Shown here in pieces: positions 24,019-34,580 of a stretch of 64,000 nucleotides of DNA. The stretch lies in contig NC_053146.1 in the NCBI RefSeq assembly GCF_016808335.1, positions 40,544,470 through 40,608,469 on the forward strand, given 5' to 3'. The notes below the pieces were generated by a model. That model searched no databases and was not told where the DNA came from. It saw nothing but the letters and a program-made list of their open reading frames with translations. Position 1 is the stretch's first letter; each line of letters opens with the position of its first letter. This DNA comes from Panicum virgatum. Lineage: Eukaryota > Streptophyta > Magnoliopsida > Poales > Poaceae. The position numbers and the translations under genes are program-made.

Positions 24019-24263
24019 ATTCCGTTCCAACTGGGTCAAAGATTTGTGAAAAGTGAACTTTAAATGGCCTAAGGTTCCGGTTTTGGATATCCACCCGGTA
24101 CCATAGGGTCTTTTCATTTCCCGCCCGTTGGGCCCTTAGGCACCGGTTGTGCGGAGACCCGGTACCTAAGGCCTCGCCTAAGGCACCGGTTGTAGATGCA
24201 ACCGGTACCTAAGGCCTGCCTAAGGCACCGGTTGGATTTTTACCCGGTACCCTTGGCCACGAG

Positions 24264-24269
24264 TATAAA
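24264..24269 (+). promoter_or_regulatory. TATA box of the second CACTA gene, copy A
   Basis: TATAAA follows the internal repeat array (23880-24260) that ends CCCGGTACCCTTGGCC, in the same arrangement as at the transposase promoter. Copy B has TATAAAT at 62002-62008. Confidence 0.65.
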
Positions 24270-24289
24270 GACGTTGCCTTCTTCCTCCC

Positions 24290-26307
24290 AAATCTCTACT
24301 GCTCATCACCTTCCTCCAGTCGACCGCCGCCGCCCTCCATCTCCGCGCGCGCACCGTCGCATAGTCGTGCCGCCACTACCACATCGTCGCGCCGCCGCCT
24401 CTTCCTCTCTGCGCTCGGTCCGGCGTCGTCCGCCCGCGCCAACCTCATCGTCGACGTCGACTCCGGTGACCTCCACGCACGCCCAGATCTCGGCCCTGCC
24501 CTTTTAACCACCCGCGCCGCACACCCAGGAACCCTATCCCCCACTCTAGCGCCGCCCCAAACCCCGGTACCACTCCCCGTGACCTCCGCGCCGGAGCAGA
24601 GCCCCGTGCCGCCGTGGTCTCGCTTCTCCGCCGCATCGCAGCCTCCCTCAAGTCGTGCAGAAGCTCCGCAGTGCCGCCAGGGAGTTTCCCAAGCCGACCT
24701 GGCCCGAGCTCCGACCGCGTAGCGCCGGAATTCCACCCGGCCGCCGCCGCCGCCGGTAAGTGCTCCGCCCGTGAAATTCCACGTCGCCGGCACGATTCCG
24801 ACCTCCCTGACCCCTCCACCGGCTTCGCAGCTCGACCCCGAAGCTTCCCGTGGAGCCCAGAGTCCCGGAGGACCCCTGCATCGACTCGTCCACGGGCACC
24901 GCACCGCCCTCGCCGCTCGCCTTCGATGCCACCGCCCCTGCATGGCCGCCTTGCTCGATTTCGAGCCTCGGTAAGCCCCCCAAGCCCCCGCCATCCTTTT
25001 GCGCTAGATACCTTCGCTTGTGGTGCACCCTAGGTGCCCCGGCCACGCTCGCCGGCGTTGCCTACGCCGCAGCGCCGCCATCGCCGCCGAGCACCTCGCT
25101 CCGAGCCTTCCCGTGCCCAGATGTTGCCTCAGGTGAATCACACGTGGTGTGATGAACCTCCTGGGCCAAACCACGACTCAAACCAAGCCCTGGAACCCCG
25201 GAAACACCAAACTCCGGTCGAGCGCCGCCACGGGGCAGAGCTCCGGTGAGCCGCGCCGCCGCCCCCGCGCGCCCTTTGGCTCTGGGCCGCCCGATCTGAG
25301 TTTAGCGCACCAGATTAGATCACGAACGTTTTTAATCTGAGCCGCGGGATCGTGATCCAACGGATCAGATCCGCGCGTACCCCTTCGCGCTGCCACTTTT
25401 GTTAAAGAGTACCTAAGTTTTCTCTGAATAAACCCGCAGTCCAGGCGCATTCAAAACTATTTCCAGTTAGGCCCAGAACTTTGCATGGACCCCCTGAACT
25501 TCTTAGAAATCGAACCCGCCGTCCAGCCCTTGCCTTTTTGCGGGTTAGACCCAGATCTAAGGTTTATTTACGTTTAGGTCCTCGGTTTTTGCATAAAACC
25601 CCCAGAGACTCTGTTTTTCTCACAGTTTAGCCCCTGGATCTTGTTTTAAGCGAAGTTTTCACGTTCTAGCTCCGTTTTAGGCGTTCTTTATGTCCACGTG
25701 ATCATTGTAATGCGTAGAATAGTTCTAGCATAGTTTTGGTTGCTGTTTTCATGTATTGTTGTACTGTTTCTTAGTTTTTGCTATTGTTTGCATGTATGTT
25801 TATGTTGTGTATTGTTTTTGGCCATGTGTTCGTGAGTAGACGTTGATCCATCTGAGTAGCCCCAGTACCAGTACCCGGAGCAGCCATCTTCTAGCAGTTT
25901 GAGCAGCAGGAGCAATTTGAGGAAGGCAAGTATAATATGAACAACACCTATCACTTTAAATACATTTTCATAGTGCATTTTAATACTGTATGCCTATAAG
26001 GACTTTCCTAGCCACTTTATATCCTTTATATATAGTGTATAATTTAGTTATTAGAGAGACTTTATTTAATCATGTATTTAAATAGAGAGTGAATAATGCT
26101 TGTATTTATGTATTTATCATGTATTTCTGTAACTCATGTATTTATCATGTAACTCGTGTAACGACGACGAGCAATTTCGTATTCGCTCTCTAACTCACGC
26201 ATTTGCCATCCCTCGACCCTCAACTCTAGACCTCGATCCTCGACCCGGTTCCTCGACCCTCAACTCTCAACCCCGTTCCTCGACCCGGTTCCTCGACCCC
26301 GTTCCAC

Positions 26308-26346
<39 letters not shown>

Positions 26347-26506
26347 TCTAATACACTCTAACACACACACTCACACTAACACACACAGACACACACACAC
26401 ACTCACTAACTCTCTCTCTCTTTCTCTGTTCCTCTAACATACACACACACACACTCTCAAACACGCATATTCGTTCAAAGAATTGAATTCTCCTGCTTCA
26501 TTTAAG
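24290..26506 (+). other. GC-rich leader and first intron region of the second CACTA gene
   Basis: The region 24290-25250 is very GC-rich with Pro/Arg/Ser-rich ORFs in several frames and possible splice donors (GGTAAGTGC at about 24755). Behind it the sequence turns AT-rich, passes a CTCGACCCGGTTC tandem repeat and an (AC)n run, and ends in an acceptor-like TTTAAG before the ATG at 26508. It is best read as an untranslated leader with a long intron. Copy B keeps the start of the block but is shorter and differs strongly inside. Confidence 0.45.
26309..26344. repeat. (AC)18 microsatellite
   Basis: An uninterrupted AC run of 36 bases lies inside the leader intron of the second CACTA gene. More CA-rich and CT-rich runs follow to 26460. 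Copy B has shorter runs at 63300-63500. Confidence 0.95.
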
Positions 26507-26507
26507 G

Positions 26508-29500
26508 ATGGACACATACTCTAACACATTTTTACAGTTTCGGTTAAGGACGGACCCCTTCGGTGATGAGCAGGCCGCCGGGCAATACATGTTGGACGCA
26601 ATAAACGAAGATACGAGGGCCAACACCACCCAGCCAATCGTTAAAGAAGATGCTCGGACAGCTGATTCGTTTCTGAATATGTCTGGAGATGCCGATGAAG
26701 AAGATGATGACTTTGTGCCGCCGCCCAATCAACAGCAGCATGTTCCTGTACAAATCCTAAAACTATATGCATGGTGACTTCGGTAGATTAGTTTTGCGAT
26801 TAACATATCTTTTCTGTAATTTAGTCAACCTCTGCATCGACTTCGTTGAGCCAGTCAAAAGGGAGACGCCGGCCAACCAAGAAAATGGAGGGAAGATAGG
26901 TCGTCACAGAAGTGGACGCAGAGGGCTGTCCAAGTGCTTCAGAGGATGCTAGCACAAAATTTGTCAACCAATGTGGGGTTATTGTTCGGGCAAAAATTCC
27001 GATCACCACAAGACTATGGAAAACGACCAAACCCGAAGAACAGCAACACGCCGTGCCTGCACATCAGAAGGAAATGCTATGGGCAGAACTCAAGGATATG
27101 TTCACTCTTTCTAAAGGAGTTGACCAAGAACTTGTGAAGAAATGTGTCTTGAGAAAGATGGCCCTTGCCTTTGCAACTTTCAAGAAGAAGTTGTACACCA
27201 ATTACATCAAGAAGGATAAGGAGCCGAACTGGGACGATCTTCCTCAGGTTAAACCATACTGGGAGGAGTTCAAACAATACAAACTATCAGAGGAAGCCCA
27301 AATAAAAAATCTGAACAAGCCAAGGTGAATGCAGCAAATAAGAAGTACAGCCACCACCTTGGGGCTGCCGGGTACAAGAAGTCAGTTAAAAAATGGCAGA
27401 AGATGGAGCAGGACCTTATGGATAGAGGCATCAGGCCGACGACTTGGGATTGGCCGGATAGATCCAAGTGGTGGTTATTTGCTAATGGCGTGACACTAAA
27501 CCAGTTGGATGGAAGTTTGGTCATGCCCGAGCATATGCAAGAAATGTCCCGTGATCTAGTCGCTGCAATAGATGAGACTCAACAAGGAACATTCCATCCT
27601 CAAAGGGAGAATGATGAGCTGACAAGGGCATTAAAGAATCCGGAACACCCTGGACGAGCCCGCGGCATCGGCGTGGTCCCATGGAAAGTTGCTTGGGCCG
27701 GAGATCCCTCTTACAAGACTCACCGAAAGAGCAAAGCCGAACAGGAAGAGAAACTTCGTGCCATAGAAGAAAAGATGAACAAGAAGGTTGCGTCCTTGGA
27801 ATCTCAGATGGACGCCAGGGTCAATGAGGCGGTGCAGCTAGCTCTGAGCCAAAGGGGCACTGCTGTGTCGCACCCGGATGTTGTGATAAGCCCGGCCTCT
27901 CAACGACGCAGCAGTTGTGCATCCATAGCGGCGCCCGACGTACAAGCGGAAAAGCAACCCCAGATTGAGCCAATGGCGGTAGATGACCAGAGGTATCCAG
28001 TGGATGATGTCACCATGCCGACACCGTGCGAGCTTCATGTGCGAGCAAGAAATATATCCATTCATGTCGCATACGGGTCAGCCCTGCCCCTGAATCCTTC
28101 TACTACAATTCAGGGAAGGCCGATACCCCCTGGCTACACCTCCGTCACAGTCGAGCAGATAGTTGGAAACAATGAGGATCTTGAGCTCGACTTCGTTGGA
28201 GGGGATGGAGAGAAGACATTGGGAGACGCACTGTACGGGGTCGTTCTATGGCGCAAGGCCGACATCAAACTTACTGCAAGCACAACGGCTCCCGTGCAGA
28301 CTGATCGCCCATCTCCGCAGCCTACCTCACCGCCGTCCCCACTACCACCTCCTTCACCACCGTCTCCGCCGGCGCAAAGGGCCACGAGTACTCCAACTCC
28401 TCCTGCACCAGAAAAGGGAAAGAAAAAGACAGCATCCCTCCCAGCGGCTGGACCCTCAAAGAAGAAGCAGAAAATGGTCGAAAGACAATTAACCTACGAG
28501 AAAACCGCTCAGGAGTTGGAAGAGGAGACTTCTCGATATATAAAAGAACAATTGAAGCCTAAAGTCCCCCCGCCGAGGGAAAGTGTACCTCTAGAATTAG
28601 GGAAAAAGCTTCTCGCAAACCTAGACAACCCACCAAAACCGAAAAGCTTACCCTCGGACTATGATCGTACTCTGACAAAGGCACACAAGGTGAGAAATCT
28701 AAAGAAAAAATGTGGCAAGACCATCCCTCAGCTTGGCACACAACAAAAAGAACTCGAGCCCCTCCGGGTGCCAGGGTTGCCACTCCTACACCCGACGGAC
28801 GTACAACTCCAGGCGGACCTACAGGCTGCAATATTTCTTTCTGAAACTGGATTAACGCTAGAGGAGGCAACGGGGCATGTGGAGGCAAAAATCCCTGTCG
28901 CTTGCACTATTACTCCATTCCAGCATGGAAAACCTTTTGTCACTGAGGAGGAGGAGAAAAGTCTAGGCACACAGATGTTCAATTTGCATAGATGGTACCT
29001 GCGAATGGCGAAAGACGAAGGGAAAATGTTTGGAGTCAAGTATCGTGACCATGATTTCTTCCGCGGGGAGGACGACTTCTGGGTGTACTTCCAAAATTTA
29101 TATCACATTTACCATCGACAAGCCCTCGACGCCTCTATCATCACCATTTGGGTTTTGTAAGTATCACTTGCCTCTACATTAATACTTTTTGTTAACAAGA
29201 ACATAATTATATGTGTGCATTATAAAATTTCTATTGCATCATTTAGACAGGAGACCCAAAGAAGCCGAAAACATGGATGGCACCATCAGATCGGTTTCAT
29301 GTCTCCTTTGCTAGTAAATCAGAAATTGATCAACGAAAGTTACAAGGAAACGTGTCAAAACATGTACGATTCGTTGACTAGGCAAAGTTACAAATCCTAT
29401 ATATTCATACCATACAACTTTGGGTAAGCCTTGATCGACTCAAACCTCTGTTATATTACTAAATAAATACTAAGTTGTCTAATACATTTATGTATATATC

Positions 29501-30203
29501 CTATCTATATCTGCAGTCATCATTGGATTTTACTCATACTTTCCGTAGAGACCGGCAATCTTATAGTCTTTGACTCAATGAGAAATCCAAAGTCCGCAAT
29601 CCAACATATCATAGACCCCTTGAACAGGTAAGTTCAGTTTGCACAATCAAATCATTTTTCTGTTAATAACAATTTCTGAATATCAAACTTAATTTTGAGT
29701 GCAGGGTTTGGAAAAAAATTGTGAAAAATAACAAAGGACATGGTCAATGGAGGCCCGAACTGAACGTTAACATGGATTATCCTGTATGTTCATTCATAAA
29801 GATTTGTCTAGTTAAGTATATAATCCCAAATTATTCTAAATTGTGTAATTTATTTGTTTCTCCTTAAGTGTGCGAGACAACAACAACAAGGAACTGATTG
29901 GTGCGGGTACTACGTATGCGACTACTTGCACATCATGACTCCATACGGGAAGGCTACTGATGAAGAAACGAGAGTACGTCCAAACCATTCACTAGTATAT
30001 TTTCATAATTGTACTAACGCACATAATGTTAATGCTTTTTTTCCTAAATGATAGATGTCTCAAATGGGGGATGAACCTCTACTGATCGGATCAACGCCGT
30101 GTGCGAGCAGCTCGCTGGATTCATTTTGAATGAGATCTTGGATCCTAGAGGCGAGTTCTACCACGACGGTCACATCCATAGAGGACTTCTATCGACATCC
30201 TGA
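26508..30203 (+). pseudogene. Second CACTA gene: DUF8039-like region plus Ulp1-like C48 protease, copy A
   Basis: Exons inferred from frame and GT-AG sites: 26508-26750, 26825-29156, 29247-29423, 29517-29627, 29705-29783, 29869-29973, and a last one to TGA at 30201. The N-terminus is acidic. Then follow a Ser/Lys-rich basic stretch, a plant-transposon motif (NAANKKYSHHLGAAGYK), a DUF8039-like region at about 28020-28260 and a Pro-rich linker. The C-terminal exons form a C48 (Ulp1/SENP) cysteine protease fold, with His in GHHWILLI, Asp in LIVFDSM, Gln in RQQQQGTD and Cys in DWCGYYVC. Lesions: TAG at 26897 (CAG in copy B), a frameshift in an A-run near 27305, and a shift near 30080. The protein could cleave SUMO-like substrates; its role in transposition is unknown. 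Confidence 0.75.
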
Positions 30204-30479
30204 TGGGACTAGTAGTTGGACGGCTAACATGACTTGTACATTTGTAAATATTTTTAAACATTATGCCTTGATGTTTGTAAATTTGTAAATATATTAGTTC
30301 ATCTAATTAGCTTAATTATATGCTCGCATTTCACTTTTAGTTAGTTTCAAATATTCTCTGAAAACGAACACGAACAACCAATGAACGTAGAGTACTGTAG
30401 AGCTTGAGTGCGTTTAGCAATTATAAAAGAATAAATAGTAATAAATATAACAAACAAAATTGGATTTGGGAAAAAAAAG

Positions 30480-30726
30480 GAAAAGGTCATTGGTACCGGT
30501 TGGAAATATCAACCGGTACCAAAAGGGCTGCCACCTTAGTCAGCAGTGGCAGCCTCTTTGGTACCGGCTGGTGTTTCCAACCGGTACCAATGGAAGTCCT
30601 AAGGCACCGGTTGAAAAACCCGGTGTCTTAAGTCGAGGCCAATGGTCGCGCTTGTGGGGCACTGGTTGGGAAATCGGTGCCTTTGGCCCATCTCAGTCGG
30701 TGCCCAAGGCCCGTTTTCTAATAGTG
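30480..30726. repeat. 3' subterminal repeat array of CACTA copy A
   Basis: Motifs such as TTGGTACCGGTTGG and CCAACCGGTACCAA alternate in both directions (for example 30489-30524 and 30557-30592). The array ends with the terminal inverted repeat. Confidence 0.85.
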
Positions 30727-30799
30727 AGATGAGTTTTCTTTATTTTTTCAAAAAAAACTAGATGGGGAGTAGATTTAGAAAACTATTGGAGATGCTCTA

Positions 30800-31052
30800 A
30801 ACAGCTAATATTCAAAATCACGAATGGTTGACTGCACACGTAGGATGGCCCTTGGTACTACCAGTATGACGCTGCCCACCGTTTTGGATGAGATCTTTAC
30901 GAGGAACCAAGTGAAGGTAAACTCTTTGGTTGCCAACAAGCTACTTGTGCCGATCTGCCACCTTGTCGGCGTCGGCATTGGCATGCGACCTGTCCTACCC
31001 TCCAACTAGCCCCCGCGACGATGCGTCGGTGCACATGCTGCGTTGACCCCTT
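30800..31052. other. Short stretch with an unrecognised ORF
   Basis: A 61-codon + strand ORF (30824-31009, with LDEIFTRNQVKVNSLVANKL) is present. It has normal-looking composition but no family that I recognise. It may be another captured fragment or chance. Confidence 0.2.
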
Positions 31053-31860
31053 CACTACTAAAAAATATACTATCGGTCCACTTCACCCTAAATATACCAG
31101 TATCTGTATTAGATCCGAGACTAAAGTTCTGTTTGGTTGCTTGCACGTGTCTAGCCTAGTTCGTATCTACGGGCCTGGCTCACCCGAGCCAGGCTGAGCA
31201 GATGCATGCTCTTTTGTTTTGTTCCTTGCACGTAGGTGGACTGATTCGGAAGAGACACTGTTTGGCTACCCGAATGAGTGTAAATCATGTAACAAGAATG
31301 TGTCCAAATAAATACTAAAATATTAATTATTGCTAATATTATGTCACAATAAAAGTTAATTTACCTCATACAGTCTTCCTTTATTTTAAAATCACTTAAT
31401 ACTCACTAATTATGTACTAATAACATCATTACCTATGCTAATCCTGCACGGCACGAGCCTGCTCCTTGGATACAGCCGATTCCAGCGTTCCGCTGGAGCC
31501 TGGGCGCGAGGGCTCTTCTGCACGCGCATAGTCTGGCTCAGAGAATGGAGCAGCCAACAAAACTGATGGATCTGCATGCGGTGGGTCTGGCTCAGCCCTC
31601 GTACAGGACACCAAACAGCCCTAAATATACCAATAGAAATTGGATCCGGAACTAATAATACTAACATTAGTACCGGACCAAATGGCTACCGGTATATTTG
31701 CGGATGGACGAAAGCGACTAAAATATATATATTAGTCCTATTACCACCGATTCTAATGCCTCCACCCATTACTAATGCATATAGCGTTTAGTATAAGTCG
31801 GTAATACTACCTGGTATTAATGTATATATAGCTTTTAGTATCGGTTGACAACACCTATCA
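31053..31860 (+). mobile_element. Orphan CACTA 5' end
   Basis: CACTACTAAAAAATATACTA followed by TCGGTCC looks like a CACTA terminus. Behind it are repeats such as GGTATATTT, TAGTACCGGACC and GGTAATACTACCTGG up to about 31850. No matching TAGTG end was found downstream. A MITE has inserted at 31126-31620. Confidence 0.5.
31126..31620. mobile_element. Tourist-like (PIF/Harbinger) MITE
   Basis: Ends GTTCTGTTTGGT and ACCAAACAGCC are inverted repeats. CTAAA lies on both sides (31121-31125 and 31621-31625), which includes the TAA target site typical of this group. It is 495 bp long with no coding capacity. Confidence 0.75.
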
Positions 31861-32201
31861 TCGATTATTCGCGCGCGAGAATCTCTCTCTACGGCCGCTC
31901 GTCCATTCCCTCGATCACGCACGCGCGTGGCATTTTTATTTCCTGCTTCGATCGTCTCGATCAGTAGTCAACGTGGTGGCGCCGCTAGCTAGTTGCTTGC
32001 GCTAGCGAGGTGGCATCATCCCCGTCCCATGCATATATCACGGGCTCGCAGGTAGCCAAGGTCGACCGACAAGGTAGCGGTGTGATAGTGAGCTTGCGAG
32101 CTCTTTGATTGCGCCGGCCGAGATCGATCATCAGGGGGAGCGGCGCTGCTGGGAGGAGAGGAATGGGACGACGACGCGCGCGGCTGCAGCAGCCGGCGGC
32201 G

Positions 32202-32453
32202 ATGTCCATGGCCCGGTCCGCCGGAGCAGGCGCCGGCGTCCCGCTGCTGCTGGTGGCGATGGCTATGCTAATGCTCGCCTCCGTGTCAGCCATCGCTGCC
32301 GGCGATAGTGACGACGCGGTGCCGGCAGGCGGCGGCAGGAAGATGGCGACGGCGGGGGTCGCCGGGGCGGCCACTATCGTCGTCCGGCGGCGGCGCATCG
32401 CTAAGGTGCGGAGCTGGCCTACGCATCGTCAATTTTTCTTCCCTCATGTCTAG
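32202..32453 (+). CDS. Possible small secreted protein, first exon or complete
   Basis: From the ATG at 32202 (83 codons) the product starts MSMARSAGAGAG and has a strong signal-peptide-like core (VPLLLVAMAMLMLASVSAIA). A Gly/Ala-rich part with a dibasic cluster (VVRRRRIAKVR) follows. An in-frame ATG lies earlier at 32109, but the signal-peptide position favours 32202. GT donors occur in the last third, so this may be only a first exon. No known peptide-hormone signature is recognised, and a GC-rich chance ORF cannot be excluded. Confidence 0.3.
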   Translation: MSMARSAGAGAGVPLLLVAMAMLMLASVSAIAAGDSDDAVPAGGGRKMATAGVAGAATIVVRRRRIAKVRSWPTHRQFFFPHV

Positions 32454-32639
32454 CTTTGTGTGGCATGCAGCATATTAATTATGCCGCCTTAGTGTCATGT
32501 CACGATCTAGCTAGGCCAGCTATATGACGAACAGAGGGGATGATGCACCTGCAATGATCATATATCTTTTCGATGTTTGGCTTTACCTAGATTTTAACAG
32601 ATTTTGTATTTCTAGCTTTTTTTCAATCAACTTGATTTT

Positions 32640-32830
32640 CCCGTCGTACCCGTCGTTTGCAAACGAGCTAGCTGGCTTGGTCCGGCTCAGCTCGTGCTGG
32701 CTCATTAAGATACCGAGCTGGTTCCTGGCTCGGCTCGTCAAGCAAACAAGCAAACAATACTGGCTCGGCTCCGCTCGTAAAAAGCTCGAGCCAGCTCGTT
32801 CCATCACGAGCTCGAGTAGGAATTGGTTGG
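32640..32830. repeat. GAGCT-rich self-complementary segment
   Basis: Repeated GAGCTGGCT, GGCTCGGCTCG and AGCTCGAGCC motifs in both directions make the stretch highly self-complementary. It resembles the core of a dispersed grass element, but no clear ends or target duplication are seen. Confidence 0.45.
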
Positions 32831-32848
32831 CCGGCACACTAGCGTTCA

Positions 32849-33530
32849 ATGGAGAGCTTCAGCAAGCGGCAGCGCGGTTACCGACTTACTGTTAGCCTGT
32901 TGGTGGCTTGCCTGTTTGCGTGGGGGCGCGTAGGTGAGGCCACACGAGGAGGACAAGCATCCTACGAGTATAGTACGAGGCCAGCGGAATCCCGCGTCGT
33001 CCTTCTCAGGCGGCACAGGCAGAAACGAGCAACCACATCTGTCCGGTTCCTCCCCTCCCCCTCCCTTACCACGCTGCCACCAGATCCGGCCACCGGAAGG
33101 CCGTGCGGTGGCGAGGTACTCCTATCTTCCTCCTCATTTTCCTGACCTAACAAACCGCCGTCGTCATCCTTGGCCGGCCGGGCTGAAGTTGGGGGCGCAT
33201 CGCCACCAGAACGTGCATGGGCGCTTGCTAGCCACCGCCACCGGAGCACTGGTGGGAGCTAATCCACGCCGCCTATGGCGGCCTGGGCGACCGCCATCCT
33301 CGGATCGGGCTAGAGATAGGGGCGCGCCGCCACCAGAGCGCGAATGGGAACGTCTGAGTCGCGCCGCCGCCTAGTCCGGCCGCTGCAGCGGCGGCGGCCT
33401 CCGTTGAGCCCGGCGTGGCCGGATCCAGCTTTCCTTACGGCAGCCTCTATTGAAGATTACCTATCATCACTGATAATTTGTAATCGGACCCCAAAGCAGC
33501 CATATCTCTATTTTCTCTTTTGCTTCCTTC
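32849..33530. other. GC-rich stretch with weak ORFs
   Basis: Two overlapping + strand ORFs (32849-33145, 32934-33374) are open. The first begins with a hydrophobic segment (LTVSLLVACLFAWG). No family is recognised and splice structure cannot be judged, so they are not called as genes. Confidence 0.2.
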
Positions 33531-33551
33531 CCTGAGCTGATGTACCAATTA

Positions 33552-33638
33552 ATCCCGTAAATATTTGAATGAAATTTACTGTAAATAGAGATAGGTCTTT
33601 GTTTAGATCCCGTAAATATTTGAATGAAATTTACTGTA
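33552..33638. repeat. 32-bp direct repeat at the left end of the MITE
   Basis: ATCCCGTAAATATTTGAATG and the following 12 bases occur identically at 33552-33583 and 33607-33638, one copy outside and one inside the proposed element end. This suggests a tandem or imprecise insertion. Confidence 0.85.
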
Positions 33639-34580
33639 GCAATTTTCAACCAAAAATTAAAAGGACTAAACATGATCTAATTATAAAACTAATTACACGG
33701 ATAGACGGGAAATCGCGAGATGAATCTATTAAGTCTAATTAATCCGTCATTAGAGGTTGTTTACTGTAGCACGATATTGTCTAATTATGATCCAATTAGG
33801 TTTAAAAGATTCGTCTCGCAATTACACCCAGGGTTATGAAATCGGTTTTGTCAGTTATCCATATTTAATACTCTTAATTAGTAGTCAAATGTTCAAGTCC
33901 TGTTCAGTTACCAAAATTTTTTAGGCGCTGCAGTTAGGAGTGGCAACGGATCGGGTAAGGTATGGGTAGAGCAAATACCCGCCCACGACAATACCCGAAA
34001 CTACAAGACATACCCATACCCGTGAAGTCTAGCGGAGAAAATTTCATACCTGTACCCGTACCCATCGGGTACGGGTCGGGTTTCAGATACCCTTCGGGTA
34101 TATTAATGATAGCATAAACAACCTATCATTTCATAGTATAGACTAGCAAATTTTGGATTTATCGCTCATACAAGCGAACGCAAACCATTTTTTTTCTTAT
34201 CTCAGCATCTATTTTGTAGTTGTATGTAAATAAGTACGTTCAATTCTAGTTAAGTATTTCATCTAAAAAATACAACAATGATTATACACTTTACTACAAA
34301 TAATAAAAAATGTCAATGCCATTTTCACATCTATTAGTTCACATAATCTCATTATTCGTTTATGTAGTCATACAATCACAAAAAAATGAGATATAAAATT
34401 TACCAATGATATGAGCTCGCTGGTTTATTTATTGCATTCGGATACCCGTTGGGTACCCACGGATAAAAGTCTTTAGCCGCGGGTAAAATTCTATACCCAT
34501 ATCTATAAATGCCGTACTAGTTTAGTTATTTTTCACATGCATTTAATACTGTAGAAAAAATTTTGGAACTAAACATGACC
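33594..34580. mobile_element. MITE-like element with a nested second element
   Basis: GGTCTTTGTTTAGATCC at the left end and GGAACTAAACATGACC at the right end are inverted repeats with a few mismatches. The body (AACTAATTACACGGATAGAC, AATCCGTCATTAGAGG, TTTACTGTAGCA) is of a type common near grass genes. No clear target duplication is seen. Its right end lies only 68 bp before the start of the aminopeptidase reading frame. Confidence 0.65.
33935..34520. mobile_element. Nested fold-back element rich in ATACCCG motifs
   Basis: The left part has GGCAACGGATCGGGT and GGTATGGGTAGAG, and the right part has ACCCATATCTATAAATGCC. Inner copies of GGGTACGGGT and ATACCCG lie between them. The inverted layout fits a known type of short grass element. 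Exact ends are approximate. Confidence 0.5.

Larger units (their letters stand above)
19244..30726 (+). mobile_element. CACTA (En/Spm) DNA transposon, copy A, 11.5 kb
   Basis: The 5' end CACTACTAGAAAACGGGCC is matched by the 3' end GGCCCGTTTTCTAATAGTG. AGA flanks both ends (19241-19243 and 30727-30729), a perfect 3-bp target duplication. Inside are a terminal hairpin, a GGCACCGGTTG-type repeat array, a TNP2-type transposase gene, a second repeat array and promoter, a second gene ending in a C48 protease domain, and a 3' repeat array. Both genes contain stops or frameshifts. Confidence 0.95.
18337..30799. mobile_element. Gene-carrying TIR element split by CACTA copy A
   Basis: TAGAGCATCTCCAATAGTTT at 18337-18356 is repeated as a perfect inverted copy at 30780-30799. 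If the CACTA element 19244-30726 is removed, a unit of about 980 bp remains, with these 20-bp inverted ends around a broken LEA2-type gene fragment. This is the layout of Pack-type elements that capture gene pieces. The target duplication is not clear; a TA dinucleotide at both ends is possible, so the superfamily is left open. Confidence 0.65.

Noticed and set aside
26205..26305. Possible CRISPR-like or telomere-like array of CTCGACCCGGTTC units.
   Set aside because: Units are adjacent and irregular, in a plant transposon intron, without spacers or a telomere core; it is a simple tandem repeat.
33594..34580. A hAT assignment for the MITE before the aminopeptidase gene.
   Set aside because: No 8-bp target duplication was found at the proposed ends.
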